Source: Oncomelania hupensis (lineage: Eukaryota > Mollusca > Gastropoda > Littorinimorpha > Pomatiopsidae). From it: a stretch of 64,000 nucleotides of DNA. How positions within the stretch are numbered: the first letter of the stretch is position 1; each line of letters starts with the position of its first letter. The stretch lies in assembly GCA_036898135.1 (NCBI GenBank), contig CM072514.1:14855464-14919463 (forward strand), in the 5' to 3' direction. Of the stretch, positions 33,716 to 46,611 are shown one piece after another. Below the pieces are notes generated by a model, which was given only the letters and a program-made list of their open reading frames with translations, searched no databases and had not been told where the DNA came from. The translations under genes and the position numbers were made by a program.

Positions 33716-33836
33716 ACCGTTGCAGTTAGGTAGATAGCCTACACCGTTGCAGTTAGGTAGACAGACTACACCTTGCAGTTAGGTAGGTAGCCTACACCGT
33801 TTCAGTTAGGTAGATAGCCTACACCGTTGGAGTACA
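33716..33836. repeat. 27-bp minisatellite, about 4.5 copies
   Basis: Units CAGTTAGGTAGATAGCCTAC plus ACCGTTG with small indels. Confidence 0.95.
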
Positions 33837-33954
33837 ATACTATATAGTAAACTAGAAACCGCAACACTTTTTTCTGTCAATAAACATCACTAATTAATAT
33901 CTGAACTCACTGCTCCAGCAAAATGCGTCCGCACGCTACCATGACTATGTTTCA

Positions 33955-33992
<38 letters not shown>

Positions 33993-35639
33993 ACAATTTT
34001 ATTTTCCAGTGGTAAAAAAATAAGCGCTGGCTTCCTTTTTTGTCAACATCCTGCCCTTGTAACAATAATAATGAATTACTAAATTAACCTTATAAAAATA
34101 AACATCTATGATCTTCATGCAACACACACAAGCTAGAGAGAGAGAGAGAAAGAGAGGAAGAGAGAGTGGGAGAGAGAGAGTGGGAAAAGAGAGAGAGAAC
34201 CAATTCATAGTGCACAATTTTTAATAGTGATCCTTAATCTCACCTTTGAATTATCCCTTGTCCTTTAGGAAAAGCAAACACCTGGCTTGTTGAAGAAAAC
34301 ATCTGCAAATGAAATGTAAAAACAATGACAGCAACGAAACACACATTTATTGTGTTTCTTTTCTCGCCCTCCATTCTCTTCTTTAACTTCACTTTCAGTT
34401 CATATTTGAACAACATTATATTCCTTACCCAAATCAAAACATTCCTTTTAATAGCATCCTGCGTCACTTTAGCTCAGAATAAAAAAAAAAAATTGTAGAT
34501 CTAATTTCCCTTCGTAACCTACACACAGTCGATTTAGATCAAAATTTATTTCGTCTTGAATAGAGTATCAGTAATTTGGTTCATTTGCTGATAATGATTA
34601 GAAATTGTTTGAAAATGAATGCGGATTGTACTCCTTTTTAGTTTGTGTAGGCCTATTGGGGCGCTGTGAATGTCATGTGCTAAACTTTCTTGGTCAATTT
34701 AATTTATATAACAATATATAATAGAGTGTAGGCTACACAATATTTTAGTTATGCATTACCGCAATCCAAATATCAACATAAAACTATGATAAATTTTTTT
34801 TTTTAAATCGACACATAAAAACTTCATTGAAAATAAAAATTATCAGAGGTGAAGAGTAACATTCTAAGCCAAAAGCAATTACAGGCCTATAGGACAGAAT
34901 TCGTACACAAACAACAGCACATGCACGCTTAGATGCACTCTTTTAATCTGTTTCAAACACACTTAATGGCAACATATATATATATATTATATTACTATAA
35001 ATCTGTCCTCGTCTTTTACAAATCGGAAAACATCTAGTCCTCTGCTTTAACTTATATTGGGGGCATTATCACAGGCCCCAGCACGACAAAAGACACATGC
35101 TTTCCCAACTTCCTACGTTTTATACCAAATAAAATGTTTAGCCATATTACCTATCCTTATAATATACATTCTGCTCTGGATGGAAAAAGAAATGAATCTA
35201 GATGTAACGACGGCTTTTTGTTATTTCGTAAAGAACAGATCTACTTATCTCGCCTAGATCTAGCTTAACTTCGGCGTTCGGTTCCCGACCATTCGATCGA
35301 TTACAGTCTCATTCCAATACAATTATAACCTACGAATAAAATATCATCAACAAACAAGTAAAATCAACAATGACAAAAGCATACAGTTTATGTTCCATAA
35401 CACATATCAAACAATCATACAATTAAAATTCTTGCTCACCTTGGGGCCACAAAGCATCGCCATCTTGAAACTGCAACTCGTCAGTGAAAGTTATCTTCCC
35501 TTGCCATGTGTGCTTTGGCAAGTGGAAACTTTTTTCACACACTTTGATGTGTGAAATAATTCACACACGAATTTGACGAAAGTGCACAAGGAGGTTCCAG
35601 CCTTGAAAACTTCTAAAAATCCCGATTTAGCACTTCTCT
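33837..35639. other. AT-rich spacer with GA tracts
   Basis: GA runs at 33959-33988 and 34134-34198. The rest is AT-rich, with a short (AT)n at 34974-34988. No gene recognised. Confidence 0.55.
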
Positions 35640-35750
35640 TCAAGAAACAGTATTAAAAAAAGTGGGTTCCATTTTTTGAAACCCACTTGTTTTTGGAACC
35701 CAGTTGGACGCTTGTGTGTTAATCTAAGGAACCGAGTTGGATAGTTGTGA

Positions 35751-35803
<53 letters not shown>

Positions 35804-36185
35804 AACATACTTGCAATACATCAGAAATGGGTTCATTTAAGAATGTAGGAATCGGAAAGTCATTTTTTGATGGAAAAGGGTTAGGGCAAGGGTTAGTTGC
35901 AGCGCTGCAACTAGCCCTTACCCTAACCCTTCTCTAGAAAGTTGACCTATTTCGTCTCCTATAGGCGACGAAATAGGTCGAATTTTGCTTCAAACTTTTC
36001 CAAAAATGCACTGTATTTTCTCCGTCCCGGATAGTGCACTCCTATGTACTTAAAACACTCTTATGCACTACAACTGCACTCCCATGCACTAAAAGAGCAC
36101 TCCCGCGCACTTAGAAAATAGTGGGTTCCTGGAAAAAAGTGGGTTCCAAGCTAATAAACCCATTTGTTACTAGAAAAGACAAGGT
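35640..36185. repeat. Composite foldback repeat with two long palindromes
   Basis: Contents in order: an AAGTGGGTTCC...AAACCCACTT hairpin (35659-35690), a CA microsatellite (35755-35803), a 56-bp spacerless palindrome (35876-35931, two mismatched pairs) built of TTAGGG-like words, a 36-bp palindrome (35944-35979, one mismatched pair, arms GACCTATTTCGTC), degenerate 40-bp minisatellite units (36034-36115), and GTGGGTTCC words (36118-36160). The same modules appear in the same order at 4465-4790 and 7262-7932. Confidence 0.7.
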
Positions 36186-37183
36186 CTGCTACCCATTTGT
36201 GCGCTTTTGTGCGTTCCCACCCACCCACCCACCCACTCACACACACACACTCAACTAAAACATTGTAAAAATGAAATGTCTAAAATCGGCCAGAAGCGAA
36301 ATGTTCAGAAAACATCCAAAATGTATAGAAGTAAAACAAAAATCGGGAGTAGGAGGAGACGAGGGAGAGAGAGGAGGGTGGGGGGTGGGGGGTGGCAATT
36401 GCGTTGAAAAAAAAAAAGAAGATGAAAAGCATTGACATCTTATGGAAGTGATAATTACGTTCAGCAGATGTCGTCAATAGGGATTATGATGAACCTACAA
36501 GCCGTCGCAATAGCAAAATCTACACCATGGACATGACTGATAGCTTTGATCACTCAGACGATGCCTCTAAGGTGACAAGTGGGCGCTTAGATCCTGTAAC
36601 GGCCAGCGCCTATAGCAGCTCTTGAGCTGGAAACGCGCTATGTAAATGCGCTACACGTTGACAAGCTCAGGGCTGGTTTGTAAACACCAGTTACTGAATC
36701 TCATTTCCGAAGTTAGTATCAATTTCCCCAGCCATTTCTTGGCCATTTAGGGCTATTGTTAATGTTTCTGGAAGTGCCTTGGTGGATGAAACACACCTAC
36801 GTAAAGGCTGGTTGGTGAGAGAAGATTGCAAAAGGTAATATTATACGCAAGATAAATTACAAGACACAAATAAAGAAAAGTTTCCAAAACTTCAGAACAG
36901 TAACATCACCTCACGCTTGCCTAACAACGTTTCATCACAAACCAACATTCGTGTGGGAGTCACCTATCATTGGGACGTGTCAGGCACTTCATAACATCTT
37001 GACAGACCGCCAACATTGGTTTTTGTTTCGGGGAAAAGAAAATGATGGGGATAAGGGTGGATTTTGCCCAAATTTCAACGCTGAGAAATGGAAGAAGGAA
37101 AGAGACGGTGCCACTGTGAGCGATAATGTACACCAGGCACGGCAGTCTAAAATAGGAAAGGGGAAACGACAACAATAAAAAAA

Positions 37184-37226
<43 letters not shown>

Positions 37227-37382
37227 GAAAACATCGTAATACCCAAATGAAATGGAAAGTGTAGATTCACACTCGGACAAAAAGAGAAAATAAACACGGC
37301 CGTTGTCATCCAAACACCCAAATGAAAATGAAAAAAACAAAAATAATAAATTGCGAAACTGAAATAAAAGAAATCACGCCGG
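36186..37382. other. Spacer with (AAAT)n
   Basis: (CCCA)n at 36219-36236 and an (AAAT)n run at 37174-37225. No gene recognised. Confidence 0.55.
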
Positions 37383-37450
37383 TAGGACATCAAAACTGCA
37401 CGTAAGGACAATTCAGACTAGGACATCAAAACTGCACGTAAGGACAATTA
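37383..37450. repeat. 36-bp direct duplication
   Basis: TAGGACATCAAAACTGCACG plus TAAGGACAATT occurs at 37383 and 37419. The second copy runs up to the TA target site of the following transposon. Confidence 0.9.
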
Positions 37451-38029
37451 CAGGGTGTTCCAAAAGTCTTGGGCACATTTTGACATTGAATATTTCCGAA
37501 ACTATTAAGGATATAAAAACGCATCTGGTAAATTCAGAAAGCTTGTCATCTCAATTTTTACATGGAATGTTCAAAGATGTTCAATGTGAGCACCATTGGT
37601 CACACGACACACATCAAGCCGATAGTCAAATTCTTGCCAAACGCGTCCCAGCATTGCATTGTCAATGGTTGCAACAGCTTCTGTTATTCGTGCCTTCAGC
37701 TCATCCACGTCTCTTGGAAAAGGGGGCACATAGACCAATCCTTTCACAAATCCCCACAAAAAGAAATCGCATGGTGTGAGATCTGGAGATTAGAAATGCA
37801 CGTTGAACAACAGTCCATGATTCAGTTTTTGCAAATTCAAGCACACAAAACGCCTTTTTCTGGTTGAGTGAACGCCATTAATGGGTCTCAAAAGAAATAA
37901 AAAAATCAACAGCTTTACAAAAAAATTAATGTAATTAGCTTTAAAATGGCACAACTTTTATCTTACTACCATTCATAGTAATTGAGATATGGGGACTTCA
38001 AATGTGCCCAAGACTTTTGGAACACCCTG
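37451..38029. mobile_element. Tc1/mariner-type deletion derivative
   Basis: A 579-bp DNA transposon with perfect 30-bp terminal inverted repeats starting CAGGGTGTTCCAAAAGTCTT and a TA target duplication (37449-37450 and 38030-38031). Inside, the minus strand retains only the end of a transposase gene. TA duplication, ends and residual protein all fit the IS630-Tc1-mariner superfamily. Too short to be autonomous, so it would need transposase from elsewhere. Confidence 0.93.
37571..37759 (-). pseudogene. C-terminal fragment of a Tc1/mariner-type transposase
   Basis: A 62-codon frame reads WGFVKGLVYVPPFP, then DVDELKARITEAVATID and ends DYRLDVCRVTNGAHIEHL. This is the region after the last catalytic acid in DDE_3-type transposases; the Trp-Gly and the GxHIEHL ending are characteristic. 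The DNA-binding domain and the catalytic DD(E/D) residues are missing, in keeping with an internal deletion. Confidence 0.85.
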
Positions 38030-38031
38030 TA

Positions 38032-38506
38032 TTATGTTCAGACATCATTGTAAGAAAGAAGGAACTAGGAATGGAAACCTCAGGCCTCTGAGGAATGGAG
38101 GGGCGGGGGGAGGAAGACATATCTACGTGATGAACATAAAATTAAATACTGCACCCAACGGCTTCGTCCTTTCTGCACGGAAAAATGAAAAGCAAGCCAC
38201 ACTAAACAGCATTGTAAGCACCGCAGCTGTAGAGAGCTTATGAACAGCCAACATATACACCAACAACGTTGAAAGTGCTCGGGTAGCAATCCATAATATT
38301 AGCTGGAAAAGGTGCGAGGCGGCAGCGAATCGTGACGCAATGAAGATCCCAATCCTTCTGTGAATGGTTACAAGCAAAAGGAAGTTGACAGTGACGTATA
38401 TTTGTATTCCGGTGGGTGCCTCGCTCCGCCAGTTGTTCTGCTATATGGATTCATACTCTTTCTTGTCAAAACGCTCACTAAGAATAGCAACCTAGAGTGT
38501 CGATGC

Positions 38507-38507
<1 letters not shown>
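38032..38507. other. Spacer
   Basis: No gene recognised; frames up to 84 codons show no motif. Confidence 0.5.
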
Positions 38508-38577
<70 letters not shown>

Positions 38578-38742
38578 ACGCATACATTCAACCCAGGAAC
38601 TCACACACAGATCACGTAAACAAACATACACAAGTAAACACACAGATATACCTGCACAGAAAACACAACATAGAGACTTCAGACTTCAGAACTTTATTTT
38701 AAAAGGTTAAGATTTTAGGCATGAGCCTATTCTTACAATCAG

Positions 38743-38811
<69 letters not shown>

Positions 38812-38855
38812 GTTGTTGTATCAATTTTTATTCAGCAGATTAATATAAGATGTAC

Positions 38856-38917
<62 letters not shown>

Positions 38918-38962
38918 GAGGGAGAGAGGGAGAGAGAGAGAGAGAGGGAGAGAGAGAGAAGA
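38508..38962. repeat. Three (GA)n microsatellites
   Basis: GA tracts at 38511-38575, 38747-38808 and 38859-38960, the last interrupted by GGGA. Confidence 0.97.
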
Positions 38963-39181
38963 CAAAACATAAATTTAAAAAAAACAACACACTTAGACTA
39001 TATATTATTACTTTCCTCGGAGAAGCAGTCTGCGTTATATGAACAAAGAAATACTTTATTACAATTCCCATCAGTTAACAATTTGGTTTGCTGCCACATT
39101 CTTCCAGCACTTTCTTTGTGCCAAGTCTTCAGCCACAAACACTAAATGGAATATGCATGTGTGTGTGTGTGTGTAAATTTA

Positions 39182-39213
39182 CGTCCCCGGACACATTAAG
39201 CGTATAGGGGACG
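39182..39213 (-). repeat. Hairpin repeat, second copy
   Basis: CGTCCCC and GGGGACG arms; reverse complement of 16954-16984 with one extra A in the loop. A GT-rich tract precedes it. Confidence 0.7.
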
Positions 39214-39229
39214 GGTGAAACAGCACTTT

Positions 39230-39420
39230 GTTGTTTGTAGATTATAGTCACACGACACTTTCGCATATAGGTGACTACTGGACCGATTTATACTGACACC
39301 AGCGGGCCAGTTGTTGGTAAAGGGGAAAATAATATGATCACACGTTGACCAATCCGGGATTCGATCCAGCGACCTTTCGGTTACTAGCAAGACGCTCTTA
39401 CCAACTGAGCTACCCGGCCC
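39230..39420 (-). mobile_element. tRNA-derived SINE, copy 3
   Basis: Reverse orientation copy of the SINE at 8399-8591. B box and A box lie at about 39356-39366 and 39399-39413 on the minus strand; the B box is changed to GGATCGAATCC. Flanking AACAGCACTT (39221-39230) and AACACCACTT (39421-39430) look like a slightly diverged target duplication. Confidence 0.88.
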
Positions 39421-39617
39421 CAACACCACTTCACAAACCGTAGGCTTAAATTACCACAGGGTCAACGCTTTTTCTATCGCTGCCCAACAAACACGTGATC
39501 GAAGCGCGTGATCGGAAAGGGTCGCTGGCTGCTGTGATGGGGTTCTTTCACAACCAGAAGTACATGTAAAAGAAAAGTGCAGCGATAGAGTAAGTACAGT
39601 GCAATTGATCGCCCTGC

Positions 39618-39950
39618 AGTCTAACAATAGAAACTGCAAGCTGTAATCTCCATAGGCAAGTGTCATGGCAAAACAATGTAGGTCGCAGCAGTCTAACAAT
39701 AGAAGTTGCAAGCTGTATTCTCCATAGTAAAGTTTCATGGCAAAACAATGTAGGTCCAAGCAGTCTAACAAAAGAAGTTGCAAGCTGTAATCTCCATAGG
39801 CAAGTGTCATGGCAAAACAATGTAGGTCCCAGTAGTCCAACAATAGAAGTTGCAAGCTGTAATCTCTAGTCAAGTGTCATGGCAAAACAATGTAGATCCC
39901 AGCCGTCTAACAATAGAAGTTGCAAGCTGTAATCTCCTCAGACGCTAGTT
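39618..39950. repeat. 72-bp minisatellite, about 4.6 copies
   Basis: Units starting GTCTAACAATAGAAGTTGCA repeat at 39618, 39690, 39762, 39834 and 39904 (the fourth unit lacks two bases). Since 72 is a multiple of three, a minus-strand frame of 140 codons stays open with a 24-residue repeat. No start context or partner gene supports translation. Confidence 0.93.
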
Positions 39951-41745
39951 TGGAAAAAAAAAATCGAGATTTTGTCACTTGATGACCTTTGATTTTGTGT
40001 TTGTTTGTTTTTGGATTACCTACTTTTTTAATTTCTCACTACCACCTGAAGTTCCCATATTTCAGATATGTTGTGACTTAATGACCTTTGATTTTATGTA
40101 TGTTTTTGCTTACGTACTTTTCTGGATCTTGTAATATAACCCCAAGTTCACATTTCTCAATAGCTTATGTTTTCATGAATTTCTGTCAGTCTAATTTGAT
40201 GACATACTTTTTCCGGATTTTGGATTATAATTACAGCTGATAGTCAACATTCTCCACATTTATGTCTTTTAAACAAATCTGTGCTGTTATGCCTTAGTTA
40301 TCTAGCGCACGGAAATTAAGAATATCCGAAATTCGAACGTCACCTGAAAAAGAAAAGAAAATATCGACAAATAATTCTGGAAATGACTCCTAAGGCTTAT
40401 TCACTTTCACTCGATTCAGACAGCATAATTTTAAAAATAATAATAATAAAAAACTATAAACAAATACAAAACCTAAGTGCAATACGGTATAGGAAATTGT
40501 ATAGCCCATGTGTGCACGACCCAAGATGACGTAGTCTCTACAGACAGCTGACGTGCACAGGCGTAAGTCACAGATGAGATATTTTAAAACCAGGTGCGTG
40601 TCAAAGAGGTTCAAATCAATACAAGCCATCTTTACTCCACAAAAATAACTGAACAAACTGGGCCTGCCTGATTTATAACTGACACGCCAAATAATTTATA
40701 CCATTATTTCTGCACGATCTAAAGCTACTACACTATAATGGTTTGAATTCATAGCAATACAAATAGGAGCGGGTGATCCGTATCCTTTAACGTGCCGTTT
40801 AGGCCTGCGCACGCTTTGGGCAACTACTCATTCGCTAAACTCGCTACACCAATTATTCAAATTGCAACACAGTTTACTGACCGTTTAAAAATAAAAAAAA
40901 GTACAATGATTGTTTAAGAGTTCAGTTCTTAAGCAGGTACACTGCACTATTGAAGAACACTTGATTACTGTAAATATTTAAATTATTACGAACTGTATCC
41001 GCCTGACCCTAGTCAAAAATCGAGACTGCGTAAATGACTTGTTAGATGGTGTTGATCTTCGACTTCAATGCATCACAGTTAACGATTGGTCGATCGCTGC
41101 ATGCACCGGAATCGGGGATTGGCCGATGATGACCTTGGTCACATGAGTCACGTGTCGGGAGTGGTAGGGAGGGAGATGTCAGGGGAGAAAACACAGGAGG
41201 ATCGGGGGAGGGAACGCTGGAAGGAGAATGGGAGGTTGAGGGGACTATAATGAATCCGTCAATCGATCCTTTAATTACATCTAATACCTCGTTTGTCTGG
41301 CTGGGATGCCCCAACAGGCGCCATTTCAATGGAAATCTCTTCCTTCATCTCCCTAGCGTCCCCATCCGTCAGCAGCAACAGCCATGTTTCCTGCTTGGCT
41401 ACAAGGACAAGGGCCTTTCCAGGGGTCAATTTAGACGGGGGGATCCAGCACTGAAGTGAACTCCATCATTGTTTGTCTGCCATTTTGTTCCTTTCATACT
41501 CCCATTAGCAGGGGTTTTTTGTGATTTTTGATTTTTGTAAAGGAAGGAATGAAAAAAATTGTATTCAGCCACGATGATATAGTGCAGTGGAAGAAAGCAG
41601 GTATGATGGCAATGGTGACGATTTGGATAGCGTTGATTTCAAGGTGAGTACGTGTTCAATGAACTTAATGCTAAGTGTTGTGGGCTGGGGAAGCATGATG
41701 CACTCAGCAGTAGACGAAACAGATGAAAGAAAATAAAGTAATCAG

Positions 41746-41781
<36 letters not shown>

Positions 41782-42096
41782 GGGGGGGGGGGGGGGAGAT
41801 GAAAATGAAATGTTACGATAACAAACCCCACCAAATACCAACAACTTTGGGGTCAAAAGACAGGAAATATATTTTTCTTAACAAACTTGCGGCTCTTTCC
41901 CTTCATTGATTGGCACATCCCAAACAAATGGCATTGCCGTTTTATTTTACCGACACTACAGCGATTGTGATTGAGATTGAAGAAGCACCAAATGATCATA
42001 CACCTACATAAAACTAGACACAATCATACTGCATCTGCTGTGGTGTACCCCTATACTATAACAATTATCAATCGCTAAGCGAGTCTGTAAGCTTGA
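39951..42096. other. Spacer with a GA/G-run
   Basis: AT-rich to about 41040, then mixed composition. A (GA)n plus poly-G tract is at 41749-41798. No gene recognised. Confidence 0.55.
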
Positions 42097-42538
42097 GAGC
42101 GCACAACACCAGCCCCAAAATTATTGAAGTCATCAAAAGTCTGTATGCCAATGCTACCAGGGCAGGCCTCCTTAGCAACGCCATCCGAAAACTGGTTCAG
42201 AACAACAATCGGTGTGCGTCAAGGATGCCTACTCTCACCAACACTCTTCAACATCTTCCTAGAGACTATCATGTCAGATGCCCTTGCAGATCACGAAGGC
42301 AGTCAGCATAGGGGGTAGAGCAATCTCCAACCTCCGTTTTGCGGATGAAATTGATGGATTGGCTGGAGAGGACCAAGAACTTCAACAACTGGTACAGAGG
42401 CTTGACACCAGCTCCAGAGCCTAATGAATGGAAATAAGTGCAGAGAAGACCAAAATGATGACCAACAACATCAATGGCATCAACATGGACATCAAAGTCC
42501 AAGGCCAATTCATCAACACCAGCATGGCTTCATATATT
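42097..42538 (+). mobile_element. RTE-like LINE copy D, 5' part
   Basis: Plus-strand RT region of the same family as copy B: motifs IGVRQGCLLSPTLFNIF and RFADEIDGLAG are readable (the catalytic FADD is changed to FADE by GATGAAATT). The 5' end is truncated in the middle of RT. The right end is cut by the LTR element, and the sequence continues at 48085. Confidence 0.9.
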
Positions 42539-43791
42539 TGTAGTGATGGGGGTTGTTGTTGGTGGTCGTGTCCGGTGATGGTGTTAGGTGTTAATGTCCA
42601 GAGTCACACCACACATAATTTACAAATATATTCACAAACAGAAATAAAACACGCAGGCTGGAAGGTGTGCATTTTAGCAACTTTACTGAACACAGACACA
42701 GAAAACATTTAGCAAGTAGCATTACAGTGTTCACAAATCTATATTTCACTCTTCTGTAACATTGTCCTACGTTGATTCCTACTTCCCTACAGTTTATTTC
42801 CCATTCTAACTCTAACTAAACTAAACCATCTTCTCTTGGTACTGTCCGAGTCTCGTCCCTCTTTCCATCTCCTTCTCTCTCTATCTATCTGTTCTAACTA
42901 CCACGAATCCCTGTCCTGCACTCATTATTATCATTCCAAGAGCAATTTGCTCCAAAAACTCGACCATCGGTCCTAACACTATTCCTCCCTTCCTGTCAAT
43001 CAAAACATTGTTTCCCACACAACAATGGAACCCTTCGTGCTGACATCCTCTTCCGTAGAAAATATACATCTACATTTCAACTTTGACACTGCCTGTTGAC
43101 AGCACTAGTCTGACACAAAACACAAATGAAATCAAACGTTCACCATTATTAAAGTTATTTCTACATAATCATAACACACACAATAATTACATTAGACAAT
43201 ATACCAAAGCAATAAACATAACACTTCAAGCGTCAATTAACATATATATTCCTAACCAAAATATATATCAACTGCTAATTAACAAAACTCTAAACTTACT
43301 AACTAAACATAAATATTCATTCATAATTATCACCTTACTATACTCAAGTTTATGCAACAAATGCTCAAAATTAAAATCTAAATACAGGCATGGAACCAAC
43401 ATTGTTCATACAAACTATCAGTGTCACTTGTATCAACACTATAACTTTAATACTCTGACTGCGCACGTACAATGTAGCTACTAAATGATTGACGTATTTG
43501 GATGACTCAGGTCAAACATTTGATGGGGACAGGAGGTACGGGGGTGGGGCCGGAGGAGGGGGGTGGGGGCACACGGCGAGTGGCGTGTAAAATAAATTTA
43601 TTATTTCTACAACTTCCGCTCTTCATTTCACACTTTGTACATTTTTCAATCCCTACTAACTATCTTGGCATCACAACTATTTTCATCCTAATATCTCGTA
43701 CGTCTGCGTTTATTTAGATGTAGCGTGTTTCAGGGAACAGCAAAATAGATCACACATTTTCATTAACCAAGGCTACGGCCAATTGGTTACA
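42539..43791 (-). repeat. 3' LTR of the nested element
   Basis: 1,253 bp. I found no difference from the other LTR when reading both, and the frames they contain translate identically. Confidence 0.96.
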
Positions 43792-43801
43792 TCCCCCCCA
43801 A
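43792..43801 (-). other. Polypurine tract
   Basis: Minus-strand TTGGGGGGGA immediately upstream of the 3' LTR. Confidence 0.75.
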
Positions 43802-45680
43802 CCGTTATCCCATCAGCGTCCTCGCTGATGCAAACGTTGGTATACTAACATATGGGATCTAACGTTGGAACAAGACAAGGAAAATAATTAGGGCTGTATT
43901 TGACAGACACACCAATTTTTCACCTATGATTGTCCATGCAATTAGGGGATCAATTCCATAATAAATCATCTGTTCGTGTTTATCTTCCTACAAACACGAC
44001 ACCAAATTCCTCCACTCAAAAAGTGAGGTAACTAGGAACGAATACTATATCCCTGTGGTTAACATGTATTTTACATATTAGCCTAAACAACGCTCATTGT
44101 TAAGATTCAGTGTGGGCATTGCCCCAACAAAGAGAAAGCATGTATTTGACATAGAGTTTAATCTTTGCTGATAGCACTGACTCAAAACAAAACATCTATT
44201 AACACTAAATGGATGCAATAAAATCTGAACGTTCTGAGGATGCCCTCACTGACCAAGACATAGAAAAAGCATGCATGTGGCAGAAGGCTTAGTTCTCTTG
44301 TCCAGAAAAACAAACTCCGTGAACAATTCAAACCAAATCTCATCCCCTTGGCATAATCTTAACGCCATCAAAACAACAATTTATCTCACCTCAAATATAA
44401 TAGTTTTAACAGTGATTTTCGTCCACTTTGTAAGTTGGGAACAAGAATTACGTTAAGTGACTATTACACATACTTATCATCCAACTTGCACTTTCTTTAT
44501 ATTCGTACAAAAGTCTCTCTTCCTTTTCACATTATATTTCCGCTAACAGTTAAACAAATTCGTATGTATCGCAGTCCTCAGCCTCGCTTTTCTAAAGTAA
44601 TTCATTTATTTACTACAACAATGTTTCCCCTCAAACTTCACGCAACTAAAATCATTATCCTTCAATTCAAACAAATCTTCAATCCTGTATGTATCCTAAT
44701 AAAATGAGCAAAGACAATCTCCGTCTTTAAAAGTAAAATACATATTTCTTTATCCACTGTTGTCCAAAAATCTAATCCGTTTGACAGGTTTCCCATCAAA
44801 ATTCCTACCATTAATACGCAAAGTAGTTTTAAACAAAAACATAAATATTAAAGCACTCAAAACTCCTAAAAACATGAGCTACACACATGTGCACTAAAAT
44901 CGATTGACGAACATATATCCACACATTAACATGCAAAAGATTAGCACATAAAATATACTTCACGCTGTAATGATTAATACATTAAAAATTCGACAAACAC
45001 TATGAAAATTTACATAGATAGTTACATAATACACACATTTCAACAAAATTGACATACGACGTCACAAATTACTTACTCTCGAAAAAGTTTTAACCATCTT
45101 TGGGTACACATACTAATCATCAAACCCAAATTCCAAACAGTTAAGCACAAAATTAAATAATACCTATGTCACAAACAAAAGTAAAAGAAAACTATACATC
45201 GAAATTAACCTAAATATTTGGTAAAAAAAAAAAAAAAAAAAGGGTTTACTACCGTCACACAATCGAACTCGCGAGCAAAACTAAACAACCCAAAAAAACA
45301 AAAACAAAAACAATTAACTTTAACAATTCAATCTCTGAATTTGTTATTTCAGACAAAATATTAAGGCTGCATTATATTCCCCAATCGCAAATAAACAGAT
45401 GGAATAGACCAGCCTATCTTGAATAGGTTCTGGAAACCCTATTGGTAAAAAGCCACAATAAAATGAAGGCTCAACCAAAAATCAGACCAAACTACTTAAC
45501 CCACACTATATTCCGAGTATAAACTCCTCTCAAACACCAAAACTCACATGGTTTAAAATCAAAAAGTCATATCAAATACACAATTCTAGCGACAATTCTC
45601 GGGTAACTATTTTACCATAATAAACAGTCCATCCCACTAGTTCTTAGATTTCACAGGCAAAACATTGCATTGTAAAGTCT
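43802..45680. other. AT-rich internal region of the nested LTR element
   Basis: No frame longer than ~90 codons and no env-like or other domain. A poly(A) run is at 45222-45241. Confidence 0.6.
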
Positions 45681-46611
45681 CTAATATTGGTTTGCCTGCC
45701 TAGCAGCAATGCGTTTTGATCTACGCTGAGCTGCGGGACTTGACGTCGATACCTGGCTCAAGGTAGGTCTCTTGGCCGGTAATGTGTAATATCGAATGTC
45801 TTCTTCACTATCTGTATTATAGTCATTACTCTCAGGCCTATCTGGTAGCACAATGTCCTGCATATCAAGCGGCGGTTTGGCCAGCTTCAGGTCTTTTCTA
45901 TTGAGAGTCATTGTTGGCCCACCTTTGTAAGGTTTCACCGTGTACACACAACTAGAGTCTCCATAAGGTCGATTGACAATCACATACAGTTCTGTCCTCC
46001 AAATGTCTTGCATCTTATTTCGTCCGACCACTCGGTTAATGATATATACAAAATCGCCTACCTGTAGCGGCTTTTCTCTTACGGTTTTGTCGGTGATGCG
46101 GGCTCTCTCCGTGGCTGCTTCTTTCAGTTGTTGAAGAGTCTTGTGATGCGCTTCTTGAAGTCGGTGTCGATGTTGTCGCACCCAGTCTACAGGACCACAG
46201 GCTGATGGCCCTGGACGACCCAGCAGCTCATCCAATGGAAGTCTGGGCTCCTGCCCAAACAGGAGGAAGTGTGGAGCGAACCCAGTGGAAGCATGCGGTG
46301 TGTAGTTGTAGGCTTGCACCAGTTCGGGAAGATGTTCAGGCCACCGTCTCTTCTTGCACAAATGTTTTCACCTTGTTGATCACCTCTTCTAGCTGGATCA
46401 AGGGGTGAGCGGCATTATACCGGTTGAACCTCTCACATTGTCCGTTGCCTTCGGGATGATAGGGTGTTGTTCTGGACTTCTGGATGTTGTAGATCTTGCA
46501 CAGCTCTGCAATGACCTCTGCTCCGAAGTTGCGGCCTTGGTCGCTGTGGATGCATTGAGGCACGCCAAAACGCTGGAACCACTCTTTCACCAGCACTTTG
46601 GCCACAGTCAC
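45681..46611 (-). pseudogene. Partial gypsy-type integrase
   Basis: The frame 46611-46336 starts within the catalytic core: the second catalytic Asp (HSDQGRNF) and the Glu ([10 protein letters not shown]) are present, the first Asp and the HHCC zinc domain are missing. After ERFNR the sequence is replaced by an unrelated ~25-residue stretch and the frame shifts. The frame 46361-45681 resumes with [20 protein letters not shown] and STGFAPHFLLFG, then a C-terminal GPY/F-like segment (VGDFVYIINRVVGR, later LNRKDLKLAK). It can no longer work as an integrase. Confidence 0.88.

Noticed and set aside
35876..35931. Telomeric or interstitial telomere repeat
   Set aside because: TTAGGG-like words occur only a few times inside a palindrome; there is no tandem TTAGGG array.
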